64,000 bases of DNA. It comes from Nonomuraea sp. SBT364. GTDB taxonomy: Bacteria > Actinomycetota > Actinomycetes > Streptosporangiales > Streptosporangiaceae. The notes under the pieces were generated by a model. That model did not search any database. It saw only the letters and a program-made list of their open reading frames with translations, and had not been told where the DNA came from. Below, one piece after another: positions 1-8,317 of the stretch (within the stretch, counting starts at the first letter, position 1; each line of letters opens with the position of its first letter). The stretch lies in contig NZ_LAVL01000005.1 in assembly GCF_001083785.1 (NCBI RefSeq), positions 96,344-160,343 of the forward strand, given 5' to 3'. A program made the translations under genes and the position numbers.

Positions 1-160
1 CCGCGCTGACAGTGCTCTCCTGTCCGAGCTCGCCGCCATGGCCGAAGCGGGCTCCCTGGCCCTGCGCGTCGCCGGGACCATGCCCCTCGACCAGGTCGCC
101 GCCGCCCACCGACGCCTCGCCGGAGGTGGCCTCCGGGGGCGTCTCGTCCTCACTCCCTGA
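1..160 (+). CDS. C-terminus of zinc-type alcohol dehydrogenase/quinone oxidoreductase (partial)
   Basis: The frame beginning at base 2 is open to a TGA at 158-160 and encodes about 52 residues ending in LRGRLVLTP. The segment VAGTMPLDQVAAAHRRLAGG is the typical last helix-strand unit of MDR-family NADPH-dependent oxidoreductases, where the terminal strand closes the catalytic domain. The rest of the gene lies left of the window, so substrate and cofactor residues cannot be seen. There is no close downstream gene in the same operon; a 60-base gap precedes the next small CDS. Family assignment is good, function within the family is open. Confidence 0.75.
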   Translation, partial: RADSALLSELAAMAEAGSLALRVAGTMPLDQVAAAHRRLAGGGLRGRLVLTP

Positions 161-195
161 CCGGATCCGCGGACGGGACGGGGCTTTCTCCGCGA

Positions 196-945
196 TCAGG
201 TCGTATGCCATGCTCTCGCTGTGTCCGAACCAGAGGAGCCGGTCCTCGGCCGTCCCGCCCCGGAGTTCGACCCGATCGCCACCCTGCGCTGGTGGGGCAC
301 CGTCATCATGTCGGGCGGCGCGATTCTCGCGCTGGGGATTCTCGTGTTCTCCCGCCGCGATCCATCGTGGCCATGGCTGGTGACCTGCCTCGTGGCAACC
401 CTGGCCGGCCTCGGCCTCCGCCTGGAAGCGGCGCTTCGCGACCACTCCTGAGACTCCTTACGAATCCCCTCAGTAGTCGCACGCTCACAGTGAGCGGTTA
501 TCCGAGTGAGGAGGCGCGCAGTGGGCAGGCACGAGGGCGAAAAGGCAAGCTGAAGCCCATTCGAGCCGCCGGAAGAGGAGAAGAACAAAGGCGACGCGGC
601 CGGGCTTCGGTCGGCGGGGCCGTCGCCGGTGCGCTGCGGGCCTTCTGTCATCGTCACGCAGCTCGACGGCGGCGCGACCGACATCCGCGGCGTGGAAGGG
701 CGCTCCACCTCGTCCAACTCCGCCAAGCAGACGTGCGGGTCGATTCTCTCGATGTGCACCCCCAGCAGGGGGAACGTCTCGATCAGGCCCTTGGTGGAGT
801 CGAGGTCGACGTCCGGCAGCGGCTGGAAGCGTTCCCCGCGCAGGCCGTCGAGATGATCGGCGTCGTCGATTTCGCGGCTGATCCGCACCGGCTCACCGGC
901 ACGTCGTGCCCTCTCCAGGTCCTTGTGGACCGCCCTTTCGGACAT
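196..945 (-). CDS. hypothetical protein, 3' part doubtful (possibly frameshifted)
   Basis: An ATG at 943-945 is preceded by a strong GGAGAGG ribosome-binding site about 7 bases upstream, which decides this start. The first ~115 residues (MSERAVHKDLERARRAGEPV onward) have high third-position GC and look protein-like, being rich in charged helices and LGVHIERIDPHVCLAELDE. After about base 600 the frame loses protein-like character (Ser/Pro/Arg-rich) and continues antisense through the DUF2530-like gene to a stop at 196. I suspect the real gene ends near 580-620 or carries a frameshift. I do not recognise a family. The N-terminal half is probably real; the C-terminal half probably is not. Confidence 0.4.
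   Translation of the reverse strand: MSERAVHKDLERARRAGEPVRISREIDDADHLDGLRGERFQPLPDVDLDSTKGLIETFPLLGVHIERIDPHVCLAELDEVERPSTPRMSVAPPSSCVTMTEGPQRTGDGPADRSPAASPLFFSSSGGSNGLQLAFSPSCLPTARLLTRITAHCERATTEGIRKESQEWSRSAASRRRPRPARVATRQVTSHGHDGSRRENTRIPSARIAPPDMMTVPHQRRVAIGSNSGAGRPRTGSSGSDTARAWHTT
221..451 (+). CDS. small two-TM membrane protein, DUF2530-like
   Basis: A 76-residue protein with a GTG start. Two hydrophobic segments, roughly residues 24-43 (WGTVIMSGGAILALGILVF) and 51-66, separated by a short RRDPSWPW turn, make it a small integral membrane hairpin. Length and pattern match the actinobacterial DUF2530 family of unknown function; the match is from memory of family shape and not from a search. 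A minus-strand reading frame (196-945) runs antisense through it, but codon use and the TM pattern favour this strand here. Confidence 0.55.
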   Translation: MSEPEEPVLGRPAPEFDPIATLRWWGTVIMSGGAILALGILVFSRRDPSWPWLVTCLVATLAGLGLRLEAALRDHS

Positions 946-1043
946 GTCTATCGCCTCTCCAACAGGTCTCCTCGAGCATGATTCTTTGACAAGTAACCCC
1001 ACCCCCGTCGCGAGCGTTTGCCAAGGCGGCACATACTGGAGGG

Positions 1044-1271
1044 GTGAAGCCAGCTAGCGGCGCGCCCCGCCGTCACCTGCCTACAAGTCCCTTCAAACCC
1101 CCGCCACCCGCCCCACCCGTCGAGCGGCTAAGCCTGAATGACCAGGTGACGCACGATCGGTACGGGCTTGGCGTCGTCATCGGCGTGGAAGACGAGATCG
1201 CTGTTGTCGTCGACTTCGGATCACGGCAGGAGCGAATCACGACACCCTTCCACAAGCTGTACAAGCTTTAG
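1044..1271 (+). CDS. small protein with Tudor-like (DUF3553/PcrA C-terminal-type) domain
   Basis: A 75-residue protein with a GTG start. Residues 1-28 are Pro-rich and probably disordered; residues 29-75 (LNDQVTHDRYGLGVVIGVED then VVDFGSRQERITTPFHKL) form the short beta-barrel seen as the C-terminal domain of UvrD/PcrA helicases and RapA, where it binds RNA polymerase. Small stand-alone versions are common in actinobacteria. A role in RNA polymerase or nucleic-acid binding is therefore an inference from the fold, not demonstrated. It stands alone, with 60 bases to the next gene on the same strand. Confidence 0.6.
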   Translation: MKPASGAPRRHLPTSPFKPPPPAPPVERLSLNDQVTHDRYGLGVVIGVEDEIAVVVDFGSRQERITTPFHKLYKL

Positions 1272-1330
1272 CACTGCCAAACCTCGGGGAGCACCCGCCT
1301 AGGTGCCCCCGGACGTACGGTCATGCCCTG

Positions 1331-1732
1331 ATGGATTCCGAGACGGCGCGCCGGCTGTTCCGAGCCGCGCGGGTCGCCCGGCTCGGCACCGCCGATCCTG
1401 ACGGGGTGCCGCACGTCGTGCCCGTCACGTTCGCCGTCGTCGGCGACCGGGTGATGACGGCGGTCGACCACAAGCCGAAGCGCAGCGCCGACCTGCGGCG
1501 TCTGCGTAACATCCGTGCCAACCCGCACGTGTCGCTGCTGGTCGACCACTATGAGGACGACTGGACGCGCCTGTGGTGGGCGCGCGCCGACGGGAGCGCC
1601 TGGATCGCGGAGGAGGATCGCGAGGAGGCGCTCGACGCGCTCGTGAGCAAGTACGGCCAGTACGCCGTGCGTCGCCCCGAAGGGCCGGTGGTCATCGTGG
1701 AGGTGACCCGCTGGTCCGGATGGCGGTACTAG
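1331..1732 (+). CDS. PPOX-class F420-dependent oxidoreductase (TIGR03668-type)
   Basis: A 133-residue split beta-barrel flavin/deazaflavin-binding protein. RVARLGTADPDGVPHVVPVT is the typical first hairpin of the pyridoxamine-phosphate-oxidase-like fold, RNIRANPHVSLLVDHYEDDW the conserved middle strand pair, and the TRWSGWRY ending is characteristic of the TIGR03668 Rv0121c-like subgroup. Such proteins use F420 to reduce small substrates; the substrate here is unknown. The ATG start at 1331 follows a 60-base gap. Length equals the family norm, so it is intact. Confidence 0.8.
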   Translation: MDSETARRLFRAARVARLGTADPDGVPHVVPVTFAVVGDRVMTAVDHKPKRSADLRRLRNIRANPHVSLLVDHYEDDWTRLWWARADGSAWIAEEDREEALDALVSKYGQYAVRRPEGPVVIVEVTRWSGWRY

Positions 1733-1794
1733 GTACTGAATACTCAGGTACGCGTACTCATGCGCCCGCCGGGCCGGTGTCAGATCCTCAAGGC

Positions 1795-2085
1795 ATGACC
1801 AAACCAGTCCAGCCCACCATGACCGCCGCCTACTTCGCGCAGTGCGTCATCTCGTTCGCCGTGGCGCTCGGCAGCGTGGCGCTCGGCATCATCTTCCTGC
1901 CGATCGACCCGTGGGTCCGCGCGTTCCTGGCGATCGCGGTGCTGTACACGGTGACGTCGGCCTTCGGCCTGGCCAAGGTCGTGCGCGACCGGCAGGAGAT
2001 CGCCCACATGTCCAGCCGGGTCGACCAGGCGCGCCTGGACAAGCTGCTCACCGAGCACGACCCGTACAAGGTCGACAGTCTCTGA
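1795..2085 (+). CDS. YiaA/YiaB-family inner membrane protein
   Basis: A 96-residue protein. Two TM helices at about residues 10-33 (AYFAQCVISFAVALGSVALG) and 40-60, followed by a soluble tail with VRDRQEIAHMSSRVDQARLD, match the yiaA/B two-helix domain family of unknown function. The frame stays open upstream to 1573, but that part is antisense-like shadow of the PPOX gene; the ATG at 1795 is the first start after that gene ends and begins the hydrophobic protein correctly. It ends 5 bases before the convergent macR. Confidence 0.75.
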   Translation: MTKPVQPTMTAAYFAQCVISFAVALGSVALGIIFLPIDPWVRAFLAIAVLYTVTSAFGLAKVVRDRQEIAHMSSRVDQARLDKLLTEHDPYKVDSL

Positions 2086-2089
2086 CCAG

Positions 2090-2740
2090 TTAAGCCTGGT
2101 CGAGTCCGCGTTCGATGGCGTAGCGGACGAGTTCGACGCGGTTGTGAAGCTGGAGCTTGTTCAGAGTGTTCTGTACGTGGTTCTGCACGGTGCGGTGGCT
2201 GAGCACGAGGCGTTCGGCGATCTGCTTGTAGGACAGGCCTTTGGCGACGAGGCGCAGCACCTCGGTCTCGCGGTCGGTGAGGCTCGGCCCGTCGGCGGCG
2301 GGCCGCTGGGTGGCGAGGCGGCGATACTCGCCGAGGACGAGCCCGGCCAGGCCGGGGGTGAAGACCGGTTCGCCTTCGGCGGTGCGCCGGACGGCTTCGA
2401 GGAACTCCTCCCGGCTCGCCGACTTGACCAGGTAGCCGGAGGCTCCGGCCTTGACCGCCTCCAGCACGTCCTCGTGTTCGCCGCTGGCCGACAGCACCAG
2501 GACGCGGGGCGGGTGCTCGGTCGCGGCCAGCCCTCTGGCCACCTCCACCCCGGGCAGGTCGGGCAGGTGCAGGTCGAGGATGACCACGTCGGGGCGGATG
2601 GCGCCGGCGACGCGAAGCGCCTGACGACCCTCGCCGACCGTCGCCACCACCTCGTACGCGGCGTTCTCCAGGTCGCGGGCGACCGCGTCCCGCCACATCG
2701 GGTGGTCGTCCACCACCATCACCCGCAGAGCTTTGGTCAC
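2090..2740 (-). CDS. macR: NarL/LuxR-family response regulator (MacR-like)
   Basis: A 216-residue regulator. The receiver domain (about 5-122) has the acidic pocket D11-D12, phospho-acceptor D56 in VVILDLHLPDL and K106. A GerE-type helix-turn-helix occupies about 150-212 (LTDRETEVLRLVAKGLSYKQ and the recognition helix around SHRTVQNHVQNTLNKL). Its start overlaps the stop of the upstream kinase by 4 bases (ATGA, 2737-2740), so the pair is translationally coupled. In Streptomyces, MacRS influences morphogenesis and antibiotic production by acting on membrane-protein genes. The symbol rests on the kinase partner's type. Confidence 0.8.
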   Translation of the reverse strand: MTKALRVMVVDDHPMWRDAVARDLENAAYEVVATVGEGRQALRVAGAIRPDVVILDLHLPDLPGVEVARGLAATEHPPRVLVLSASGEHEDVLEAVKAGASGYLVKSASREEFLEAVRRTAEGEPVFTPGLAGLVLGEYRRLATQRPAADGPSLTDRETEVLRLVAKGLSYKQIAERLVLSHRTVQNHVQNTLNKLQLHNRVELVRYAIERGLDQA

Positions 2741-3840
2741 TTCGCCACTTTAATCTCGACCTCGGTCCCCTGACCGGGCACGGAGGTGAACGCGACGGTG
2801 CCGCCGAGGCCGGCGACCCGGCCCCGGATCGACTGCGCGATGCCGAGCCTGCCCTCCGCCTCGGCCTCCGCCAGGCGGCCCTCGGGGATGCCGGGGCCCT
2901 CGTCGCGCACGGTGATGGTGATCGAGACGTCGTCGTTCTCGGCGAAGACCCAGGCCCTGGCGTCGTCGCCGCAGTGCCACCGGACGTTGTCGAGCGCCGC
3001 GCCGACGGCCGCCTCGACCTCGCGGGCGTGGGCGGCGGGGAGCGGCAGCGGCGTGGCGGGCGTCGACACGGTGACCGTCGGCGTGGTGAAGCGGCGTAGC
3101 CGGGCGCCCACGTCGACCAGGCCCGCGTCGTCCTCCGCTCCGGCGGGACCGCTGCGGATCAGCTCGCGCACCGCGGCTTCCTGCTCGCCGGCGAGCCGGC
3201 CCAGCTCGGCGGCCTCCCCGCCGAGCTCCAGCCCGCGCCGCTGCACCAGCGCCAGGACCTGCAGGACCGAGTCGTGGATGCCGCGCGCGATCCGCTCGCG
3301 CTCGCGCCCGGCCGCCTCCCGCTCGACCGCCCGTTGCAGCCGTTGCTCCGCGTCCTTGGTGAGCCTGGCCACGTGGCCGACGACGGTCCCGGCGAGGATG
3401 AGCAACACGGCGCCGTTGACGGGGACGGAGAGGTTGAACCCGTGCGGGCCGCGCAGCCACAGGTCGGCGAGCGACAGCACGATCGCCGCGACCGCCCCCG
3501 CGCGCCGCCCGCCGTGGACGGCCCAGGCGAGCACCGGCCCGCCGACCCAGGTGGCGGTGACCGGCATCAGCCCCGGCCCGGTGTCAGCCCCCTGGACGTA
3601 CGGCGAGGCCGCCATGCAGCCGAGCGTGACGAGCACGTCGACCACCAGCAGGGAACGGCTCCGCGAGGTCGAGTAGGCGATGGTGGTGGCCACGGTCCAG
3701 ACGGTCATCACGCCCAGCACGAGCCAGCCGGCGACGGGCCGCTGGTAGCCGCCGGCGCTCACGAGCAGCAGCGCGGCGTAGCCCAGGGAGGCGAAGCGAT
3801 AGACCGCGATGGCCCGCCAGAACGACCCTTCGATCCCCAT
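2737..3840 (-). CDS. macS: MacS-family sensor histidine kinase
   Basis: A 367-residue kinase. The N-terminus carries about five TM segments (residues 10-155) with no obvious extracellular sensor domain. The HisKA_3 dimerisation helix contains the phospho-accepting H189 in ERERIARGIHDSVLQVLALV, and the C-terminal HATPase region shows the N box (ALDNVRWH) and the G box DEGPGIPEG. This layout, and the pairing with a LuxR-type regulator through a 4-base overlap, fit the MacS family. The ligand is unknown. The gene starts with ATG at 3840, 20 bases from the convergent-side GNAT gene, which is read in the same direction. Confidence 0.8.
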   Translation of the reverse strand: MGIEGSFWRAIAVYRFASLGYAALLLVSAGGYQRPVAGWLVLGVMTVWTVATTIAYSTSRSRSLLVVDVLVTLGCMAASPYVQGADTGPGLMPVTATWVGGPVLAWAVHGGRRAGAVAAIVLSLADLWLRGPHGFNLSVPVNGAVLLILAGTVVGHVARLTKDAEQRLQRAVEREAAGRERERIARGIHDSVLQVLALVQRRGLELGGEAAELGRLAGEQEAAVRELIRSGPAGAEDDAGLVDVGARLRRFTTPTVTVSTPATPLPLPAAHAREVEAAVGAALDNVRWHCGDDARAWVFAENDDVSITITVRDEGPGIPEGRLAEAEAEGRLGIAQSIRGRVAGLGGTVAFTSVPGQGTEVEIKVAK

Positions 3841-3860
3841 ACGGCCCGACTATAGGGGCC

Positions 3861-4298
3861 TCAGCTCAGCACCAGCAGGACGTGGCCGTCGGGGTCCGTG
3901 CCGGTCCGCTGGAAGCCGCAACGCTCCAGCAGCCGGACGGACCCGACGTTGCCCTCGTGGGGGTCGGCATGAAGCGGGCGCGTCGGCTCCAGCTCCAGGA
4001 ACCGGGTCAGCGCCAGGGTGCCGACGCCCTTGCCCCAGAACTCCCGGCCGAGCCAGTAGCCGATGAACCGGCGCTCACCCGCCCACCAGGCGACGATGTT
4101 GCCGGCCAGGGCGCCGTCGACGACGACCGCCTGGACGAAGCCCGTCGGATCGCCGAGGACCTTGTTCTTCCAGTGGGTGATGAAGGCATCGTGCTCCCGG
4201 GGCCGCCACCGGGCCCGCCGGGCCGCCTCCGGGTCGCACTCCTGCTCGTGGAAGGTTTCCAGGTCGGCCTCGGTCACATCTCGCAAACTCACGTCCAT
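3861..4298 (-). CDS. GNAT-family N-acetyltransferase
   Basis: A 145-residue single-domain acetyltransferase. It opens with the typical VSLRDVTEADLETFHEQE first strand-helix; motif A for acetyl-CoA pyrophosphate binding is the region FIGYWLGREFWGKGVGTLAL (about residues 78-97), and NVGSVRLLERCGFQRTG is the motif-B helix common to RimJ/RimL-like enzymes. The acceptor substrate cannot be predicted. It lies upstream of macS on the same strand but is separated by a short gap and probably has its own signals. Confidence 0.8.
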   Translation of the reverse strand: MDVSLRDVTEADLETFHEQECDPEAARRARWRPREHDAFITHWKNKVLGDPTGFVQAVVVDGALAGNIVAWWAGERRFIGYWLGREFWGKGVGTLALTRFLELEPTRPLHADPHEGNVGSVRLLERCGFQRTGTDPDGHVLLVLS

Positions 4299-4331
4299 GC
4301 CGCCCGAGTGTGCCGGCCACGACCGACAGAA

Positions 4332-4703
4332 CTACTCCTCCTGCAGCACGGACAGGACGTTGCCCGCCGGGTCGGTGAACCAGGCGATGAGCGGGCCGCC
4401 GCCCCGGAAGATCCCCCGCTCGTCGGCCTTCAGGTGCTCGTACCGCTCGAAGCGCACCCCCCGGCGCACCAGCTCGTCCACGGTCTGCTCGATGTCGTCG
4501 ACCGGGAAGTTCAGGATCGTGTACGTGGCCGGTACGTGATTCTCCTTCGGGTAGACCAGGATGTCCCGGCCGCCCGCGATGTGCAGAGTGAGCAGGCCGT
4601 GCTCCTCCGACACGTCGATGCCGAGGGTCTGGCCGTAGAACTCCTTGGCCTTGGCGAGGTCGTCCACCGAGAAGCCGCTGAACGCCTTGGTCGTGCCGAA
4701 CAT
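4332..4703 (-). CDS. VOC-family protein (glyoxalase/bleomycin-resistance fold)
   Basis: A 123-residue protein made of two beta-alpha-beta-beta-beta modules: [20 protein letters not shown] begins the first, and [20 protein letters not shown] begins the second. The C-terminal [15 protein letters not shown] is the classic last strand with the metal-ligand position (D/E in DPAGN...). The ATG at 4701-4703 overlaps the stop of the upstream VOC gene by one base (TGATG), showing translational coupling. The function could be metal-dependent small-molecule binding or resistance; the substrate is unknown. Confidence 0.8.
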   Translation of the reverse strand: MFGTTKAFSGFSVDDLAKAKEFYGQTLGIDVSEEHGLLTLHIAGGRDILVYPKENHVPATYTILNFPVDDIEQTVDELVRRGVRFERYEHLKADERGIFRGGGPLIAWFTDPAGNVLSVLQEE

Positions 4704-5080
4704 CACATCGCCGCCCTGTGCTCGTCGCTGAGCTGGATGATCTGGACGTAGTTGCCGTCCGGGTCGAGGGCCGTGGCGAACAGGCTGCCGTCGCGGTCCT
4801 CCAGCTCCGCCACCCACGTCGTGCCGGCGCTCTCCATCCGCGTCACCACGGCGCGCGCGTCTTCGACGTCGAAGTTGAGGATCATCCTGCCGGGCTCGGG
4901 GTTCTTGTCCGAGATGTCCGATCGCGTGTCGATGATCAGGTGGACGCTCCCGTACTTCAGCACCCGGTAGTCGTCGACGTCGGCCGTCTCCGTCGGGTCG
5001 AGGGCCGATTCGTACCAGGTGGCGAGCCTGCGCGGGTCTGCGCTGGCCAGGAGCATGCCGTCAAGTGCGGGCCGCTTCAT
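4703..5080 (-). CDS. VOC-family protein
   Basis: A 125-residue glyoxalase-fold protein, [20 protein letters not shown] then [20 protein letters not shown], ending in [20 protein letters not shown]. The start at 5080 is chosen because AAGGAGA lies 5 bases upstream; the in-frame start 36 bases earlier (5116) has no such signal. It is the first gene of a two-gene VOC operon with the next gene at a 1-base overlap. The two proteins are not near-identical, so this is an old duplication or simple co-option rather than a recent tandem copy. Function unknown. Confidence 0.78.
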   Translation of the reverse strand: MKRPALDGMLLASADPRRLATWYESALDPTETADVDDYRVLKYGSVHLIIDTRSDISDKNPEPGRMILNFDVEDARAVVTRMESAGTTWVAELEDRDGSLFATALDPDGNYVQIIQLSDEHRAAM

Positions 5081-5182
5081 GGTCTCTCCTTGCGGGTCGG
5101 TGTCGCTGTCACCCATGTAGACCAGGCTGCCCGCCGAAACTCATCGGAGCCCGGCGACGCGCCGCCGGGCTCCGACCGTGGG

Positions 5183-6313
5183 TCAGCCTGTCCGAAGTGT
5201 CAGGCCGTACCTGCTGAGGATCTCGTTGACCGGCTGGTGGTACGTGGTCCCGCCGACGCTGCAGTTGCCGGAGCCGCCGGAGGTGACGCCCTGGGCCTGG
5301 CTGCCCGAGATGAACGAGCCGCCGGAGTCACCCGGCTGGGCGCACGCGCTGGTGCGGGTCAGGCCGCTGACCGTGCCCTGCGGGTACGTGACGCTGGCGT
5401 TGTGCTGCTGGATGGTTCCGCAGCGCCAGCCGGTGGTGGAGCCGGAGCGGCAGATGGACGAGCCCACGGACGCCTGCGTGGAGCCGCGGACGGTGACCAG
5501 CGAGCCGCCGGCGCCGCGGACGTACGGGGTCGGGTTGTGGCCGGGGGCCGCCACCCAGGCGTAGTCGTTGCCCGGGAAGGAGGAGCCCTGGAAGGTGCCC
5601 GTCGGGTTGCTGGTCCGGGCGCCGGCCCTGCCGCAGTGCCCGGCGGTCACGAAGCCGGGGGTGCTGCCGCGGGTGACGGCGAAGCCGACGCTGCACCGGC
5701 TGCCGCCGATGTAGAAGGGGGAGCCGCCGATGATGTCCATGTACGGCTGCGGGCGCTCGGCGCTCACGGCGACCTGGACCGCGCTCCGGTCGACGCCCGC
5801 GGCGGCGGCCAGGGCCTCGGCGGCCTCCAGCTGGGCGGCGAGGACGACGACGCTGTTGGTCGTCACGTCGACGTACCAGAGCGAGGCGCCGGTCCGTGCC
5901 TTGCGTGGCGCCTGGTCGAGCTTGGCCTTGGTCTCGTTGAGCTGGGCCAGCGTGCGGGTCACGACGACCGGCTCGGCGCCCTGGGCCTCGATGGCCGGCT
6001 TGGCGGCGGAGTCGGTGGTGGCGACCATGAGCTTGGAGGCGTCGGCGTTCAGCCAGGCGCCGCCGTAGGAGTCGCCTAACGAGGCGGTCAGCGCGGTCTC
6101 GACCGCCGCGGCGCGCTGCTCGTTGGCGAGCCTGGTGACGACCTGCTGCTCGGTGAGGCCGAGGTCACGCTCGAGTGCGTCGATGACGGCGGGCGGGGTG
6201 TCCGCCGGTGCCGCCGCTTGGGGTGCCGGTTCGGCCAGCGCGGGGGTGGGGGGTGTTGCGAGGCAGGCGGCCAGGATGGCGGCTCCTGCCAGCGCACAGC
6301 GTTTACCCAACAT
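5183..6313 (-). CDS. secreted S1-family serine protease, streptogrisin/alpha-lytic type
   Basis: A 376-residue preproenzyme. A signal peptide spans about residues 1-28 (LGKRCALAGAAILAACLATP), followed by an alpha-lytic-protease-type propeptide (about 35-185) that assists folding and is cleaved. The mature chymotrypsin-fold domain begins near DIIGGSPFYIGG and has the triad H226 (TAGHCG), D250 (NDYAWV) and S330 (PGDSGGS), plus paired cysteines for disulphides. The start at 6313 is preferred because AAGGAG lies 5 bases upstream; a GTG two codons earlier overlaps that signal. It is likely an extracellular nutritional or developmental protease. Monocistronic. Confidence 0.9.
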   Translation of the reverse strand: MLGKRCALAGAAILAACLATPPTPALAEPAPQAAAPADTPPAVIDALERDLGLTEQQVVTRLANEQRAAAVETALTASLGDSYGGAWLNADASKLMVATTDSAAKPAIEAQGAEPVVVTRTLAQLNETKAKLDQAPRKARTGASLWYVDVTTNSVVVLAAQLEAAEALAAAAGVDRSAVQVAVSAERPQPYMDIIGGSPFYIGGSRCSVGFAVTRGSTPGFVTAGHCGRAGARTSNPTGTFQGSSFPGNDYAWVAAPGHNPTPYVRGAGGSLVTVRGSTQASVGSSICRSGSTTGWRCGTIQQHNASVTYPQGTVSGLTRTSACAQPGDSGGSFISGSQAQGVTSGGSGNCSVGGTTYHQPVNEILSRYGLTLRTG

Positions 6314-6450
6314 GTGCACTCCTTGATGGGGGTGCTGTCAAGTTACCGGAGCGTACGTCGGCCGCCACGTACCAAACGACCCCTATTACGGAGTTATGGG
6401 ACCCCTTGCGGTCACAGACCGGAATCTTCCATGCTCCGGAATATATCCAC

Positions 6451-6481
6451 TTGCCGAGCGGCTAGTAAACGGGCGTATACT
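6451..6481 (+). promoter_or_regulatory. candidate promoter for the exporter operon
   Basis: TTGCCG at 6451-6456 and TATACT at 6476-6481 resemble housekeeping -35 and -10 elements with a 19-base spacer, slightly long. The region is conspicuously AT-richer than its surroundings. A start site near 6488 would place the TTG start at 6512 behind a short leader containing GGGGAAG. Confidence 0.4.
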
Positions 6482-6511
6482 CCAATGCGGACTAAGAGGG
6501 GAAGTGGTGTC

Positions 6512-8317
6512 TTGGTAGCCCAGACACAGACCGCGACCCCCGCGGGACGGCAATACACCCACCGCGAGATTCTCGAGGTCATGTCGGGGCTCATGCTCGC
6601 CATGCTCACCTCGATGATCTCGACATCCGTGGTGGGCACGGCACTGCCGACGATCGTGGGGGAACTCGGCGGGCAGGACCAGTACTCGTGGGTGGCGTCG
6701 GCGACCATGCTGACGATGACGGTGTCGACACCGTTGTGGGGCAAGCTGTCGGACCTTTTCGGCCGCAAGCTGCTCTTCCAGACCGCCCTGGGGTTGTTCG
6801 TCTCGGCGTCGCTCGTCGCCGGCCTGTCGCAGGACATGGGTCAGCTCATCGCGGCCCGCGCCGTGCAGGGACTGGGCGTCGGCGGCCTGTCCGCCCTGTC
6901 GCAGGTGATCCTGGGCGACATCGTCTCGCCGCGTGAGCGCGGCCGCTACTCCGGCTACATGGGCGCCGTCTTCGGGATCTCCACCGTGGCCGGGCCGCTG
7001 CTCGGCGGCTTCATCGTGGACGCCGACTGGCTCGGCTGGCGCTGGTGCTTCTACGTGGTCGTGCCGTTCGCGCTGGTGTCCTTCATCGTGATCCAGAAGG
7101 TGCTCAAGCTGCCGTCGGTCAAGCGCGACACCAAGATCGACATCTGGGGGGCCACCACCATCACGGCCAGCGCGAGCGCGCTGATGCTGCTGCTGACGTT
7201 CGGCGGCAACCAGTTCGCGTGGAACTCCCCCTGGACCTACTTCCTCGGCGCGCTGAGCCTGCTCATGCTGGCCCTGGCCGTGGTCGCCGAGCGCACCCAC
7301 GGCAACCCGATCCTGCCGCCCAGGCTGTTCCGCAACCGCACGTTCGTGCTGACCAGCCTCGCCTCGCTGTTCGTCGGCATGGCGATGTTCGGCGCGATGA
7401 TCTACCTGCCGCAGTACCTGCAGATCGTCAAGGGCATGTCGCCGACGACCTCCGGGCTCATGACGCTGCCGATGGTGTTCGCGCTGTTCGTGGCCGGGGT
7501 GGTCTCCGGCAAGATCGTGACCAGGACCGGCAGGTGGAAGCTCTTCCCGGTCGCCGGCCTGCTCATCGTGGCCATCGGGCTGTTCCTGCTGTCACGGCTG
7601 CACGTCGACTCCGGCGAGTGGCTCATCGGGTTCGACGTGGCCGTGCTGGGCCTCGGGCTCGGCCTGTCCATGCAGATGCTGATCCTGGCCGCGCAGAACG
7701 GCTCCGAACTGCGCGACATGGCCGCGACCACGTCCGGCGTGTCGTTCTTCCGGTCGCTGGGCGGCGCGGTGGGCGTGGCCGCGTTCGGCGCCATCCTCAC
7801 CAACCGGCTCAGCGCCGAGATGGCCGACATGATGCGCGCCGCGAACATCCCGCCCAGCGCCGACACGGTCTCGCTGGGCAGCCCCGACCAGATCCAGCAC
7901 CTGCCCGAGCCGATCAAGCACATCATCCTGGAGGCCTTCACGCGCGGCCTGGAGACCGTGTTCATCGTCGGCGTGCCCATCGCGCTGCTCGGCTTCGTCG
8001 CCACGCTCCTGCTCAAGGAGCTGCCGCTGCGCGGCTCCACGGCGCCGCCCGAGCCCGCGGCCAAGCCGCTCGCCAAGGACGACCTGGTCCTGGCCGGGCT
8101 GCTGCTGGAGCTCGTCGCCCAGCGGGTGGAGCGTACCAACGCGCGGCCGTCCGCCCTGCTCACCGCGGTCGCCCGGATGGCGCCGCCCGACGACCGGTCC
8201 GAGCGCGAACGCGCCAGATCGGTGGCGCAGGACGTGCTGCGCCCCACCTCCCGCGCGCTGATCGCGCAGGCCGCGCCGCCGCAGAAAGACCTCGTCACTG
8301 GAGGGATCTCCCAATGA
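6512..8317 (+). CDS. MFS transporter, DHA2 (14-TM) drug:H+ antiporter type
   Basis: About 601 residues. Fourteen TM helices; motif A is GKLSDLFGRKLLF in the loop after TM2, and motif C lies around AVFGISTVAGPLLGGFIVD, both hallmarks of DHA2 exporters. A ~90-residue cytoplasmic tail beginning near KPLAKDDLVLAGLLLELVAQ is an extension beyond the transporter core. The TTG at 6512 is chosen as start because GGGGAAG precedes it and the putative promoter overlaps the upstream ATG at 6485. The stop overlaps the next gene's ATG by 4 bases. It likely exports toxic amphiphiles or an endogenous metabolite. Confidence 0.85.
   Translation: MVAQTQTATPAGRQYTHREILEVMSGLMLAMLTSMISTSVVGTALPTIVGELGGQDQYSWVASATMLTMTVSTPLWGKLSDLFGRKLLFQTALGLFVSASLVAGLSQDMGQLIAARAVQGLGVGGLSALSQVILGDIVSPRERGRYSGYMGAVFGISTVAGPLLGGFIVDADWLGWRWCFYVVVPFALVSFIVIQKVLKLPSVKRDTKIDIWGATTITASASALMLLLTFGGNQFAWNSPWTYFLGALSLLMLALAVVAERTHGNPILPPRLFRNRTFVLTSLASLFVGMAMFGAMIYLPQYLQIVKGMSPTTSGLMTLPMVFALFVAGVVSGKIVTRTGRWKLFPVAGLLIVAIGLFLLSRLHVDSGEWLIGFDVAVLGLGLGLSMQMLILAAQNGSELRDMAATTSGVSFFRSLGGAVGVAAFGAILTNRLSAEMADMMRAANIPPSADTVSLGSPDQIQHLPEPIKHIILEAFTRGLETVFIVGVPIALLGFVATLLLKELPLRGSTAPPEPAAKPLAKDDLVLAGLLLELVAQRVERTNARPSALLTAVARMAPPDDRSERERARSVAQDVLRPTSRALIAQAAPPQKDLVTGGISQ

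Noticed and set aside
1573..1794. N-terminal extension of the YiaA/B frame
   Set aside because: It overlaps the PPOX gene in another frame and has no protein-like character; ATG 1795 suits the family.
6485..6511. ATG at 6485 as start of the DHA2 exporter
   Set aside because: It lies at or before the expected transcription start of the TATACT promoter and lacks a ribosome-binding site; the TTG at 6512 has GGGGAAG upstream.
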